From: Streptococcus suis S735
GTDB taxonomy: Bacteria > Bacillota > Bacilli > Lactobacillales > Streptococcaceae
Reading direction: 5' to 3'
Length of the DNA stretch: 64,000 bases
Assembly: GCF_000294495.1 (NCBI RefSeq)
Contig: NC_018526.1
Coordinates: forward strand, 1,240,001-1,304,000
The translations under genes were made by a program, and so were the position numbers. Shown in pieces: positions 16,288 through 24,343 of the stretch (positions are counted from its first letter, which is position 1; every line of letters starts with the position of its first letter). The notes under the pieces are model-generated. The model saw nothing but the letters and a program-made list of their open reading frames with translations. It ran no database searches and was not told the DNA's origin.

Positions 16288-17424
16288 TCACATTTGCAAG
16301 TCCTTGACCATGTTGAGAAAGGCCGCTTGCTCTGCTATGACATCATCATTGTCTGATGAAATACCTGCGATAAAGGAAACCATCTCATCATTGGGCTGTT
16401 TGACCAATTGCCCCAAGGCCCAGATAGCCGTTGCCATGTGGACCGGATTTTGTTTTTTATCGATGATTTCTAGGAGTTTGGGAATGGCAGAGCGATCATT
16501 ACTATTAGCCAAGGCTATGATGGCATTACGCTGGAGAATATTTTTCCCCCGCCAAGAACCTGCAATCATACCAAATTTTTCCTTGAATTGTCCATTTGAC
16601 AAGTCCAAGAATGGAATCAGCTCAGGCTCAGCCAAATCAGGGTCAATCTCCACCACAGGTGGACTGGAAATTCCCTTGTTGTAAGGACAACAAATCTGGC
16701 AAATATCACAACCATAGATGACCGTCTTGATTTTCTTACGAAACTCCAAGTCCATCATCCCCTTATCCTGGGTCTGAAAGGACAGACAGCGACGGGCATT
16801 CATGGTCGTGTCACCTAATAGACAAGACGTCGGACAGGCTGCAACACAGCGATTGCAATCACCACAATCATAATCTACTGGTTGATCTGGTTCGATGTCC
16901 AGGTTGGTCACTAATTCTCCTAGAAACATATAGGAACCAAATTCCTTAGAAATGACTAGCCCATTCTTCCCGATAAAGCCAATTCCTGCACGACGAGCGA
17001 CCGCTGTATCCACCAAAGCTCCTGTATCTACCATAGCCTTGTATTCCAAACCATCCGTCAGTTTCTCAATTCCCCGTGCCAAACGCTCCATCTTATCTTG
17101 CAAGATATAGTGGTAATCAAGCCCCCATGAACTAGGGGTAATCTTCCCACGTTTGTATTGGGTCTTCTGCGGTTTGACAGGCAAATGTCGAGGATAAGCT
17201 ACCGCGATAGAAATGATAGTTTTTGCAGATTCTAACGACAGTTTGGGACGGATACGTTCTTCAATATTCTTGTGTTCAAATCCTGACGAACGCCCCTCTT
17301 CCTGACTAGCACGAAGTGATTTCTCCAAATAAGCAAAATCATCAGCCGTTGTAAAACCAATCTTCGAGATTCCGATTTCCTGAGATAATTTAATAATCTC
17401 TTCCTTAATATTCATTATATTCAT
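16288..17424 (-). CDS. queG: Epoxyqueuosine reductase
   Basis: QueG (378 residues) carries out the last step of queuosine synthesis in tRNA, reducing epoxyqueuosine with cobalamin and iron-sulfur clusters. Two 4Fe-4S motifs are visible, CGDCNRCVAACP near residue 190 and CDICQICCPYN near 240. The N-terminal part is the cobalamin-binding domain, and the tail from about 290 is HEAT-like (IIALANSNDRSAIPKLLEI). Two possible ATGs lie three codons apart; neither has a strong ribosome-binding site. It reads toward prfB with a gap of 34 bases. Confidence 0.92.
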   Translation of the reverse strand: MNIMNIKEEIIKLSQEIGISKIGFTTADDFAYLEKSLRASQEEGRSSGFEHKNIEERIRPKLSLESAKTIISIAVAYPRHLPVKPQKTQYKRGKITPSSWGLDYHYILQDKMERLARGIEKLTDGLEYKAMVDTGALVDTAVARRAGIGFIGKNGLVISKEFGSYMFLGELVTNLDIEPDQPVDYDCGDCNRCVAACPTSCLLGDTTMNARRCLSFQTQDKGMMDLEFRKKIKTVIYGCDICQICCPYNKGISSPPVVEIDPDLAEPELIPFLDLSNGQFKEKFGMIAGSWRGKNILQRNAIIALANSNDRSAIPKLLEIIDKKQNPVHMATAIWALGQLVKQPNDEMVSFIAGISSDNDDVIAEQAAFLNMVKDLQM

Positions 17425-17455
17425 TTTAGCAAACTTTGAATATATTTAGCAAGAC

Positions 17456-17944
17456 CTACATGGCTAAATAAGTTATTAATATAACAAAAAACGTTAGCAC
17501 AAAACAAAAAATATTCATACGAACATAGGCCTTCTCCCGCCAAATACTGGTCAAGACATACATGATATTAATACCGATTGCTCCCCCTAAGCCGTTAGCC
17601 AGTAAATCAGTTATATCTGCAACCCCAAGTAAAAGAAGATATTGCAGAACCTCAAAGCAGAGACTCACTAACATAATCAAACATAGATTAGTCACCCACG
17701 ATGCCTTGCGAAATAGCATTTCCATATAAATACCAAAGGGAATAAAACTTACAATATTAAATAGAATTTCTGGAAAATCCAGCACTCCATCATAGACCGC
17801 TGTTCCTGCAAACGGAATTAAGTTTATACTAGCATAACCATAGCGTCCATATACGATGCTCAAGTCCATCTTAAAGATAATCATCCAAGTAAGTAAAAGG
17901 AGATAGGCAAAAAATAAAAACATACTCATTTTCTTTGTCTGCAT
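17456..17944 (-). CDS. VanZ-family membrane protein
   Basis: This 162-residue protein has four to five predicted membrane helices and the VanZ-like core (NLIPFAGTAVYDGVL, FNIVSFIPFGIYMEML, GLGGAIGINI). The family is named for the teicoplanin-resistance protein VanZ, but in streptococci most members are uncharacterised. The start MQTKKMS follows AGAGGAGAATTTCT; an upstream in-frame ATG has no such site. A second VanZ-like gene, interrupted by a stop codon, lies at 36.7 kb. No resistance role should be inferred. Confidence 0.78.
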   Translation of the reverse strand: MQTKKMSMFLFFAYLLLLTWMIIFKMDLSIVYGRYGYASINLIPFAGTAVYDGVLDFPEILFNIVSFIPFGIYMEMLFRKASWVTNLCLIMLVSLCFEVLQYLLLLGVADITDLLANGLGGAIGINIMYVLTSIWREKAYVRMNIFCFVLTFFVILITYLAM

Positions 17945-18113
17945 AGAAATTCTCCTCTCAACTAGCATATTTTATCATTATATCATAAATGCTGTTCTAT
18001 AAAATGTCACTTCTGTGACAAAGCTCGTTCCATATTACAAGTACTTTACAGCCTACTAAAAACAGAAAAGGAAGACACTACCAAGCCTCCCCTTATTCCC
18101 AAAAATATCTTAC

Positions 18114-18530
18114 TTAAAATGTCTGATTGCTATGCTGAAAAGCCTTATATTGATGGATTTGTAGCATCAAACGCTCAAAGTTCGCTTCCTTACATGCTCG
18201 CATGATCAAGAAGCAATCAATAAACTTCCACAAATAAAGTCCCAAAAATAACAAGAACCCAATCAAGATAAATAGCGTAACAAAAGATACTGCAAAAGCA
18301 ATCAGCTTGGCAAATCCCAATTCTTTATTCCCGACATAAAAACGGTCGACACCAAACTCACCGAAGAAAATAGCCAAAATAAGAGCGACAAGAGGTTGAC
18401 GCATCTCAACCATCATAAGAACGTTTAAAGCCTCATCATCTAAATCTTCTAGTTCTTTTTGCAGAATGAATAACTTATCAGATGGCAAATAACTGCTTTT
18501 ACTTAAAATATAATTCTGAAGATAATTCAT
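18114..18530 (-). CDS. TM2-domain membrane protein
   Basis: The 138-residue protein has a short polar N-terminus with an acidic stretch (KELEDLDDEAL) and then a TM2 domain: two hydrophobic helices around residues 46-100 flanking GEFGVDRFYVGN, the sequence typical of the family. The C-terminus is polar. TM2 proteins are widespread and mostly uncharacterised. It stands alone, with no clear operon partner. Confidence 0.82.
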   Translation of the reverse strand: MNYLQNYILSKSSYLPSDKLFILQKELEDLDDEALNVLMMVEMRQPLVALILAIFFGEFGVDRFYVGNKELGFAKLIAFAVSFVTLFILIGFLLFLGLYLWKFIDCFLIMRACKEANFERLMLQIHQYKAFQHSNQTF

Positions 18531-18610
18531 ATAAACTCCTACCTCTTCAAAATTATAGCAGTTTCTTATTCTTCAAGCAAGCCTGTAGGGGAAAACAGTG
18601 TCAGAAATCG

Positions 18611-18638
18611 TTTACATTTTTTTCTTTTTTGCTATAAT
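18611..18638 (+). promoter_or_regulatory. Promoter of the small gene at 18.66 kb
   Basis: TTTACA (18611-18616) and TATAAT (18633-18638) are 16 bases apart, with TGC directly before the -10 (extended -10). Confidence 0.75.
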
Positions 18639-18663
18639 GAAACTAGATTACAAGGAGGTTCAT

Positions 18664-18864
18664 ATGAGAGTTATTATTCATTATCCAAAACCTATCAAAC
18701 AACTATCCTCCCAAAAACTTCCGCTCCTGGTAGATGGAAAAATTGCTGGGACAGTTACTCAAGGTAAAATTCTAAGCTTACCAATTACACAACCATCTGT
18801 TACACTAAGCATTCGAGGGGATAAAAAATCGAGCATTCAAGTTAAGGAGGGCGATAGGGTCTAA
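18664..18864 (+). CDS. Small protein of unknown function (66 residues), perhaps a 5' gene fragment
   Basis: The start has a strong AAGGAGG ribosome-binding site. The sequence begins MRVIIHYPKPIKQL and is predicted to be beta-rich and soluble, ending KEGDRV. It is followed within a few bases by a dispersed repeat and then by a 63-residue hydrophobic frame that lacks its own ribosome-binding site. The two may be the halves of one membrane-anchored protein, the ancestral joint reading GDRVTMESS. I do not recognise a named family. Confidence 0.6.
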   Translation: MRVIIHYPKPIKQLSSQKLPLLVDGKIAGTVTQGKILSLPITQPSVTLSIRGDKKSSIQVKEGDRV

Positions 18865-18868
18865 ATAA

Positions 18869-18973
18869 TATAGTCGAATGAATTAGCTTTCAGACAAGGA
18901 ACTGAGGCGCAGGCTGTACTGAAGTACGGCAAGGCGAAAGTGACGATGTATCAAAGCTAATTCAGATGACTAT
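18869..18973. repeat. Dispersed modular repeat, copy 2 (short form)
   Basis: Inverted ends ATAGTCGAATGAATTAGCTT and, in reverse, AAGCTAATTCAGATGACTAT bound about 104 bases. The core, GGCGCAGGCTGTACTGAAGT followed by ACGGCAAGGCG, is nearly the same as that of copy 3 at 19.2 kb. It separates two small coding frames. Confidence 0.8.
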
Positions 18974-19157
18974 GGAAAGTAGCAAATACTTCACTCCCTA
19001 CTATTTCAGCTTGGCTATCGTACCAATCGCCTTACTGTTTAACTTACCAACTCTTGTCAAAACCTTCCTCCTCATACTAGCACTAGCCATTACTTTATTG
19101 GGACAAGCAATCTTCCCAAAATACATTATCAGTACAGAAAAAAGCTCAGACCACTAA
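18966..19157 (+). CDS. Small membrane protein or 3' gene fragment (63 residues)
   Basis: The frame begins inside the end of the repeat element (ATGACTATGGAAAGT) with no ribosome-binding site. It encodes two hydrophobic segments, around residues 13-30 and 34-50, and a polar tail IISTEKSSDH. The lack of a start signal and the good fit to the upstream gene's frame suggest that it was once the C-terminal half of that protein. It may not be translated now. Confidence 0.45.
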   Translation: MTMESSKYFTPYYFSLAIVPIALLFNLPTLVKTFLLILALAITLLGQAIFPKYIISTEKSSDH

Positions 19158-19172
19158 ATCTGAGCTTTTTCA
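19138..19172 (+). terminator. Intrinsic terminator after the small genes
   Basis: AAAAAGCTCAGA pairs with TCTGAGCTTTTT around an eight-base loop. It overlaps the stop codon of the preceding frame. Confidence 0.85.
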
Positions 19173-19179
19173 AATGATA

Positions 19180-19272
19180 TTTGCTTTTAGTACAAGGTAA
19201 CGAGGCGCAGGCTGTACTGAAGTACGGCAAGTCGAGTTAACGAAGTAATAAAAGATAAGCTGAATAACTATA
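19180..19272. repeat. Dispersed modular repeat, copy 3 (short form)
   Basis: It shares GCTTTTAGTACAAGG and AACGAG with copy 1, and GGCGCAGGCTGTACTGAAGT with copy 2. The right end, read in reverse, is TATAGTTATTCAGCTT. It abuts the stop codon of the P-type ATPase gene exactly. The left inverted end is degenerate. Confidence 0.75.
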
Positions 19273-21960
19273 TTAGATAGCTTTTTCATCCAATCCCAAC
19301 TTACGTTGAACAAATTTAACAATTTCTACAACGACAACCATGAGACCTGAACCGATTACTGTTACCATCCACTGAGTTGGTGTCAAGATAGATACCTTGA
19401 AGAAGGTATTGAATCCTGGAATCACAACAGTCGCCATCAAGAGCAAGAAGGCAGCTACGATAGACCAGTTAAAGAGTTTGTTCTTGAATGGACCAACGGT
19501 AAAGATAGATTGGTAAACAGACTTAACGTTGAAGGCATGCACCAACTGAATCAATCCAAGAGTAACATATGCCATCGTAAGAGCATCCGCATGAATGGCA
19601 TGATTATCTCCAGCGTGCTCTGGGTAAAGAAGTGCAAAACCATATACGCCCAAGACAAGTGCTGTTTGAAGGATACCTTGATAGATAATCGAACTCAAGA
19701 CACCACCTGAGAAGAAGCTTGAGTTACGACCACGAGGTTTGTGCTGCATAACACCTGGTTCAGCAGGTTCAACACCAAGGGCAATCGCTGGAAGTGTATC
19801 TGTTACCAAATTGATCCAAAGAAGATGAACTGGCTCCAATACGTCCCAACCAAAGAGGGTAGCAAGGAAGATACACAATACCTCAGCAGTGTTAGCTGAC
19901 AAGAGATACTGGATGGTTTTTTGGATGTTTGAGAAGACTTTACGTCCTTCTTCAACCGCCACAATGATAGTTGCAAAGTTGTCATCTGCAAGGACCATAT
20001 CAGAGGCACCTTTCGAAACTTCCGTACCTGTGATACCCATACCGATACCGATGTCGGCTGTCTTAAGTGATGGTGCATCGTTAACACCGTCACCAGTCAT
20101 GGCAACAACCTTACCATCATTTTGCCAAGCCTTAACGATACGAACCTTATGTTCTGGAGATACACGAGCGTATACTGAGTATTGTTTGAAGACTTTCTGG
20201 AACTCTTCATCCGTCAATTCGTTGAGCTCTGCACCTGTAAATACATGGTCTTCTGTATCATTTGGATCGATGATACCAAGACGCTTTGCAATCGCCTCAG
20301 CTGTATCTTGGTGGTCACCCGTAATCATGATTGGACGGATGCCCGCTTCCTTAGCGACACGAACAGCTTCTGCCGCTTCAGGACGCTCAGGGTCAATCAT
20401 ACCAACCAAACCTGAGAAGACAAGGTCGTTTTCAACAACGTCAGATTCCAATTCAGGAATAGCATCAACATACTTGTAAGCCATCATCAAGACACGAAGT
20501 GCTTGCTTAGCCAAGTCCTTGTTAGTGGCAAGAATGGCTTGTTTATCCGCATCGGTAATCGGACGAATTGTACCGTTTTCTTCAATTTGCGTTACACGTT
20601 TGAGCAATTGGTCTGGAGCACCTTTAACAGCTACAAAGAAGTTTCCAGCAGCTTGTTGGTGAACAGTTGACATCAATTTACGTGTTGAGTCAAATGGCAA
20701 TTCAGCCACACGAGGCTCCGATACCAAGACTTCACGAACGTCAAAGTTTTGATCCAAACCAAATTGAACAAGTGCCGTTTCAGTTGGGTCACCAATCAAT
20801 TTACCAGTTGGGTCAACTTTTGTATCGTTGGCAAAGTTCATAACACGAAGCGTTGTATTGCTTGCATCCAAAGCTTCTTTAGCATCCACCAATTGACCGT
20901 TTGTATAGACTTTTTCAACAGTCATCTGGTTCATAGTCAAAGTACCAGTCTTATCTGATGCGATGATTTCAGTTGAACCAAGTGTTTCAACAGCAGGCAA
21001 CTTACGGATGATGGAATTACGCTTAGCCAAGACCTGTGTACCAAGTGAAAGAACAACTGTTACAATAGCTGGCAAACCTTCTGGAATGGCCGCAACCGCA
21101 AGAGCTACAGAAGTCATAAGAGCAGGCAAGATACCTTCACCACGTACGAAGACTGAAACAGCCATCGTTACCGCTGCAATTACAAGAACTGCATATGTCA
21201 AGACTTTTGATAGCTGGTGCAAGTTTTGCTTCAATGGTGTATCAGTCTCATCTGCATTAGCAAGCATGCCAGCGATGTGCCCAACCTCTGTGTACATACC
21301 TGTATTTGTAACCACACCAAGACCACGGCCGTAAGTAACGTTAGAGTTTTGGTAGGCCATGTTGACACGGTCACCGATTGGTGCATCTTCAGCCAAAACT
21401 GCGGACAAATCTTTATCAACTGGTACAGACTCACCTGTAAGAGCTGCCTCTTCGATTTTGAGGGAGTTAGCTTCCAACAAACGCATATCGGCAGGGACAA
21501 CATCACCTGCTTCAAGCAAGACGATGTCACCTGGTACCAAGTCTTTAGAATCAACTTCGACTACATGATTGTCACGAAGCGCACGCGCAACTGGGCTTGA
21601 CATGTTTTTTAGCGCCTCAATGGCTGCCTCAGCTTGACCCTCTTGATAAACACCAAAGGCAGCGTTCAAGATAACCACGGCCAAGATGATAATGGCATCT
21701 GTCAAACCGTGTGAACCTTCTGTAATCACCGTCAAGATTGCTGCTGCAATCAAAATGATAATCATCAAGTCTTTGAACTGATCCAAGAATTTAGCTAAGA
21801 GTGTGCGTTTTTCACCCTCATCCAATTCGTTACGACCGTAGTCTGCTAGACGTTTGCTTGCCTCATCACTAGACAAACCGTCCAAAGAAGACCCCATGCT
21901 TGACAATACTTGCTCTTCGCTCTGTGTATAAAACAAATCGCGTTTTTGTTCTTTTGACAA
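19273..21960 (-). CDS. caxP: Calcium/manganese-type P-type ATPase (CaxP/PacL/YoaB-like)
   Basis: This 895-residue P2-type ATPase exports a divalent cation. From the N-terminus it shows the cation-ATPase N-domain, the actuator motif TGESVPVD (about residue 175), and the membrane motif VAAIPEGLPA. The phosphorylation site is DKTGTLT and the hinge MTGDGVNDAPSL. The C-terminal membrane domain holds NLVTDTLPAIALG. Length and motifs match the streptococcal Ca/Mn efflux pump. The leader carries a yybP-ykoY riboswitch, which senses Mn2+, so manganese (and perhaps calcium) is the likely physiological cargo. The next element downstream is a dispersed repeat. Confidence 0.9.
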   Translation of the reverse strand: MSKEQKRDLFYTQSEEQVLSSMGSSLDGLSSDEASKRLADYGRNELDEGEKRTLLAKFLDQFKDLMIIILIAAAILTVITEGSHGLTDAIIILAVVILNAAFGVYQEGQAEAAIEALKNMSSPVARALRDNHVVEVDSKDLVPGDIVLLEAGDVVPADMRLLEANSLKIEEAALTGESVPVDKDLSAVLAEDAPIGDRVNMAYQNSNVTYGRGLGVVTNTGMYTEVGHIAGMLANADETDTPLKQNLHQLSKVLTYAVLVIAAVTMAVSVFVRGEGILPALMTSVALAVAAIPEGLPAIVTVVLSLGTQVLAKRNSIIRKLPAVETLGSTEIIASDKTGTLTMNQMTVEKVYTNGQLVDAKEALDASNTTLRVMNFANDTKVDPTGKLIGDPTETALVQFGLDQNFDVREVLVSEPRVAELPFDSTRKLMSTVHQQAAGNFFVAVKGAPDQLLKRVTQIEENGTIRPITDADKQAILATNKDLAKQALRVLMMAYKYVDAIPELESDVVENDLVFSGLVGMIDPERPEAAEAVRVAKEAGIRPIMITGDHQDTAEAIAKRLGIIDPNDTEDHVFTGAELNELTDEEFQKVFKQYSVYARVSPEHKVRIVKAWQNDGKVVAMTGDGVNDAPSLKTADIGIGMGITGTEVSKGASDMVLADDNFATIIVAVEEGRKVFSNIQKTIQYLLSANTAEVLCIFLATLFGWDVLEPVHLLWINLVTDTLPAIALGVEPAEPGVMQHKPRGRNSSFFSGGVLSSIIYQGILQTALVLGVYGFALLYPEHAGDNHAIHADALTMAYVTLGLIQLVHAFNVKSVYQSIFTVGPFKNKLFNWSIVAAFLLLMATVVIPGFNTFFKVSILTPTQWMVTVIGSGLMVVVVEIVKFVQRKLGLDEKAI

Positions 21961-21997
21961 TTTCCTTCTCCTTCTCGGTCCCTTTTTTACCTAACAA

Positions 21998-22032
21998 ATA
22001 AAAAAGAGACCTGTTTTATTAAAACAAGTCTC
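21998..22032 (-). terminator. Riboswitch expression-platform terminator
   Basis: On the minus strand GAGACTTGTTTT (22032-22021) pairs with AAAACAGGTCTC (22017-22006), followed by TTTTTTATTT. The 5' arm also belongs to the closing stem of the aptamer, so the two folds exclude each other. Confidence 0.85.
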
Positions 22033-22114
22033 GCTATTTAATATATTGCCGGAAACAAGTCGGATTGACGACAATATCACGGAATTTTCCGCTAGCTACT
22101 CCCTCGATTTGTTA
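22021..22114 (-). promoter_or_regulatory. yybP-ykoY (manganese) riboswitch aptamer
   Basis: The minus strand begins AACAAATCGAGGGAGTAGC, holding the GGGAGUAG core of this riboswitch class. A central hairpin follows, then the second conserved loop with CCGGCA, and finally GCGAGACTTGTT, which can pair back to the 5' AACAAATCG to close the first stem. The closing strand overlaps the terminator stem, so ligand binding should favour read-through. This class is known to sense Mn2+ and in streptococci precedes a P-type ATPase gene, as here. Confidence 0.85.
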
Positions 22115-22117
22115 ACT

Positions 22118-22145
22118 ATTATATCAAAAATCCCGAGAAATTCAA
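22118..22145 (-). promoter_or_regulatory. Promoter of the riboswitch-ATPase transcript
   Basis: The minus strand has TTGAAT (22140-22145), a 16-base spacer, and TATAAT (22118-22123) preceded by TGA (extended -10). Transcription would start just before the aptamer. Confidence 0.8.
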
Positions 22146-22182
22146 GAATATTTTTCTGGAAATAAGAGATTATTTCCACGAA

Positions 22183-23717
22183 GTAAATTCCCAAAGTAAG
22201 TTCTAGTCTGTCTTAAAAACTGGAAATTAGACTGAGACAAAGAAATAAGGTAGAACTTACTATGGGACAAGTTGGTAACTGACAATGAAAAACAAACACT
22301 TAACTCTCTCTGATCGCAATGATATTCAAATAGGAATTGAACAACTTAAGCCCTTCTCAGCTATAGCAGCTAAGTTAGGAAAAGATCCGTCCACAATTTC
22401 AAAAGAAGTTCGGAGAAATAGGGTGATAAAAGAGAACTCTAGTACCTCCAATTGTGAGGCCTGCCCTCTACTCAAAAAGACTCCTTACGTTTGTAATGCC
22501 TGTCCGAAAAAGAGAAGCAACTGCGGATACCAGAAACAGTTCTACTACGCAAAAAGAGCTCAGCTTGATTATGAAGTTAAGCTCTCAGATTCGAGAACAG
22601 GTGTTGCACTAAACAAGGAAGAATTCTATCGCATGGATGAGATTGTTTCTGCTGCCATCCAAAAGGGACAACACCTCAACCACATCATCGCCTCAAACGA
22701 AATGTCGGCATCCAGAGCTTCTATCTACCGATACCTTGAAAAAGGCTATCTGTCCACAAAGCCCATTGATTTCCCCCGTGTCGTGAAATTCAGAAAGCGG
22801 AGAATCAGAAACCTACAACCCATTCCTAAAATCGCCAAAGAAGGACGGTCTTACGAGGACTTCCAACGCTTTCTCACAGAGAAAGGAATCAGCTATTGGC
22901 TGGAAATGGACACCGTTACTGGACGGATCGGCGGAAAGGTACTTCTCACCTTTAACCTCTCCTTCTGTAACTTTATCTTCGCTCAATTACTTGATAATAA
23001 AACAGCTAATGAGGTCGCTAAACATCTCTACGCTATCAAGAATGACCTGCATCAGAAAGAGATGGACTTTTGCGAAATATTTCCTGTCATTCTGACCGAT
23101 AATGGCGGTGAATTCGCTAGAGTGGACGATATCGAAATGGATGTTCGCGGAGAATCTAAGCTATTCTTCTGTGACCCCAATCGTTCTGACCAGAAGGGGA
23201 GAATTGAGAAGAATCACACACTTATCAGAGATATTCTTCCTAAAAGAAGTTCTTTTGACAACTTGACACAGGAGGACATCAACCTGGTTTGTTCGCATAT
23301 CAACAGCGTCAAACGAGCTTCTTTCAACGGAAAATCAGCCTATGAACTCTTTACATTTACCTACGGTGAGGAATTGGCAACACTTTTGGGAATCTCTAAA
23401 ATTGACCCTGAGAACGTCATTCAATCACCTCGATTATTGGATAAGTAATCGCTAGTTTTTATCAAAAAATAATTTCAAAATAGAAAGGAACTTGTTCCAT
23501 CCAAAATTCCAGATAGCTAGAACTTACTTTGAGACGTCTCAGAGCCAGTAACTTTAGTGTACTCTTTTTTCAACATTTTCAACCCTAAAACTCACTATTA
23601 TCAACATTTTTAGTCAAAAACAGAACTTAGTCTGAGACTAAATTCTGTTGATGTTATGCAGTTTTCTCAGAGTAACTTCTGGAAGGACGGGAACTAGAAC
23701 TTACTTTGAGAATTTAC
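22183..23717 (+). mobile_element. IS30-family insertion sequence
   Basis: A 25-base inverted repeat with one mismatch (GTAAATTC, then C or T, then CAAAGTAAGTTCTAGT) marks the two outer ends, at 22183-22207 and 23693-23717. An intact IS30-type transposase lies inside. An additional copy of the right end (CTAGAACTTACTTTGAGA) occurs at 23517-23534, 177 bases inside the outer right end, which is odd for a simple element. The element lies between the riboswitch promoter and the tRNA-Ser terminator and breaks no recognised gene. Confidence 0.75.
22285..23448 (+). CDS. IS30-family transposase
   Basis: The 387-residue protein starts with the IS30-type helix-turn-helix (LTLSDRNDIQIGIEQLKPFS, then IAAKLGKDPSTISKEVRRN). 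A cysteine-rich stretch follows (CEACPLLKKTPYVCNACPKK), typical of the streptococcal group. The C-terminal rve/DDE domain has the acidic residues in MDTVTGR, LTDNGGEF and KGRIEKNH. No frameshift or stop is visible, so the enzyme may be active. The group is common in streptococci, but I cannot name the isoform. Confidence 0.92.
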   Translation: MKNKHLTLSDRNDIQIGIEQLKPFSAIAAKLGKDPSTISKEVRRNRVIKENSSTSNCEACPLLKKTPYVCNACPKKRSNCGYQKQFYYAKRAQLDYEVKLSDSRTGVALNKEEFYRMDEIVSAAIQKGQHLNHIIASNEMSASRASIYRYLEKGYLSTKPIDFPRVVKFRKRRIRNLQPIPKIAKEGRSYEDFQRFLTEKGISYWLEMDTVTGRIGGKVLLTFNLSFCNFIFAQLLDNKTANEVAKHLYAIKNDLHQKEMDFCEIFPVILTDNGGEFARVDDIEMDVRGESKLFFCDPNRSDQKGRIEKNHTLIRDILPKRSSFDNLTQEDINLVCSHINSVKRASFNGKSAYELFTFTYGEELATLLGISKIDPENVIQSPRLLDK

Positions 23718-23752
23718 CCTTTCATTTGTTTTCAGTTGTATCATTCACAGAC

Positions 23753-23780
23753 AAAAAAAGAACGACTATCAGTCGTTCTT
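23753..23780 (-). terminator. Terminator of the tRNA-Ser/tmRNA region
   Basis: AAGAACGACT pairs with AGTCGTTCTT around a three-base loop. On the minus strand it runs into TTTTTTTG, just downstream of the tRNA-Ser 3' end. Confidence 0.85.
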
Positions 23781-23790
23781 CAATAACATA

Positions 23791-23878
23791 CGGAAGACAT
23801 GGGATTCGAACCCACGCACGCTGTTACACGCCTACCGCGTTTCCAACACGGCCTCTTGAGCCTCTTGAGTAATCTTCC
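23791..23878 (-). tRNA. tRNA-Ser (anticodon GGA)
   Basis: An 88-base type II tRNA with acceptor arms GGAAGAT and GTCTTCC and anticodon stem CCGTG/CGCGG enclosing loop TTGGAAA, giving anticodon GGA. It has a long variable arm (GGCGTGTAACAGCGTGC) and T-arm GGGTTCGAATCCC. CCA is not encoded. It lies five bases after the tmRNA, probably in one transcript. Confidence 0.94.
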
Positions 23879-23883
23879 ATATA

Positions 23884-24234
23884 TGGAGCTGGTGGGAGTC
23901 GAACCCACGTCCAAACACCTGCTAACTTATTCGTCTACAACCATAGGTTATGTCTTGCTTTAACTTTAACTTGAACTCGATACATAACTCAAACCTAGAC
24001 CAAGCGAGTCAGTAAATCTCTTTTGGAACTGCCTGACTCAATCCCAACGTAGCTTGCTATTTTAAGACCAATCAGCAAACACAAGCAATTCGCGACTGGT
24101 CACGCAGGCAGGTTATTAAGCTGCTAATGCGTAAGTGTTTGTATTTTTTGCAGTTATATTTAACTGGCATTTTTACATCTGCCGATGAGTTGCAGAACAA
24201 GCCTCATAATGCCTGTCGAATCCGTAACAACCCC
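23884..24234 (-). ncRNA. ssrA: Transfer-messenger RNA (tmRNA)
   Basis: The 351-base RNA begins GGGGTTGTTACGGATTCGAC and ends with a tRNA-like T-arm GGGTTCGACTCCC and an encoded CCA. The internal resume frame (24151-24116) reads A-K-N-T-N-T-Y-A-L-A-A and TAA, the streptococcal proteolysis tag. With SmpB it rescues stalled ribosomes and marks their products for degradation. The flanking pseudoknot regions are rich in paired CAGG/CCTG stems, as expected. Confidence 0.96.
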
Positions 24235-24343
24235 GTAGGATTTGATACAGGAATTATTATAGCAGAATTTTTTATAAATAGCAAAATTATTTTACATTTT
24301 CCTTACAATTTAAAAAAATTTTGAAATATGGTAAAATGAAAGT

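Noticed and set aside
18060..18092. Terminator between the TM2 and VanZ-like genes
   Set aside because: Only a weak, interrupted stem (GGAGG/CTTCC) is present.
19889..20479. 196-codon frame on the plus strand within the P-type ATPase gene
   Set aside because: It is antisense to conserved P-type ATPase motifs (DKTGT to TGDGVNDAP) and lacks a start signal.
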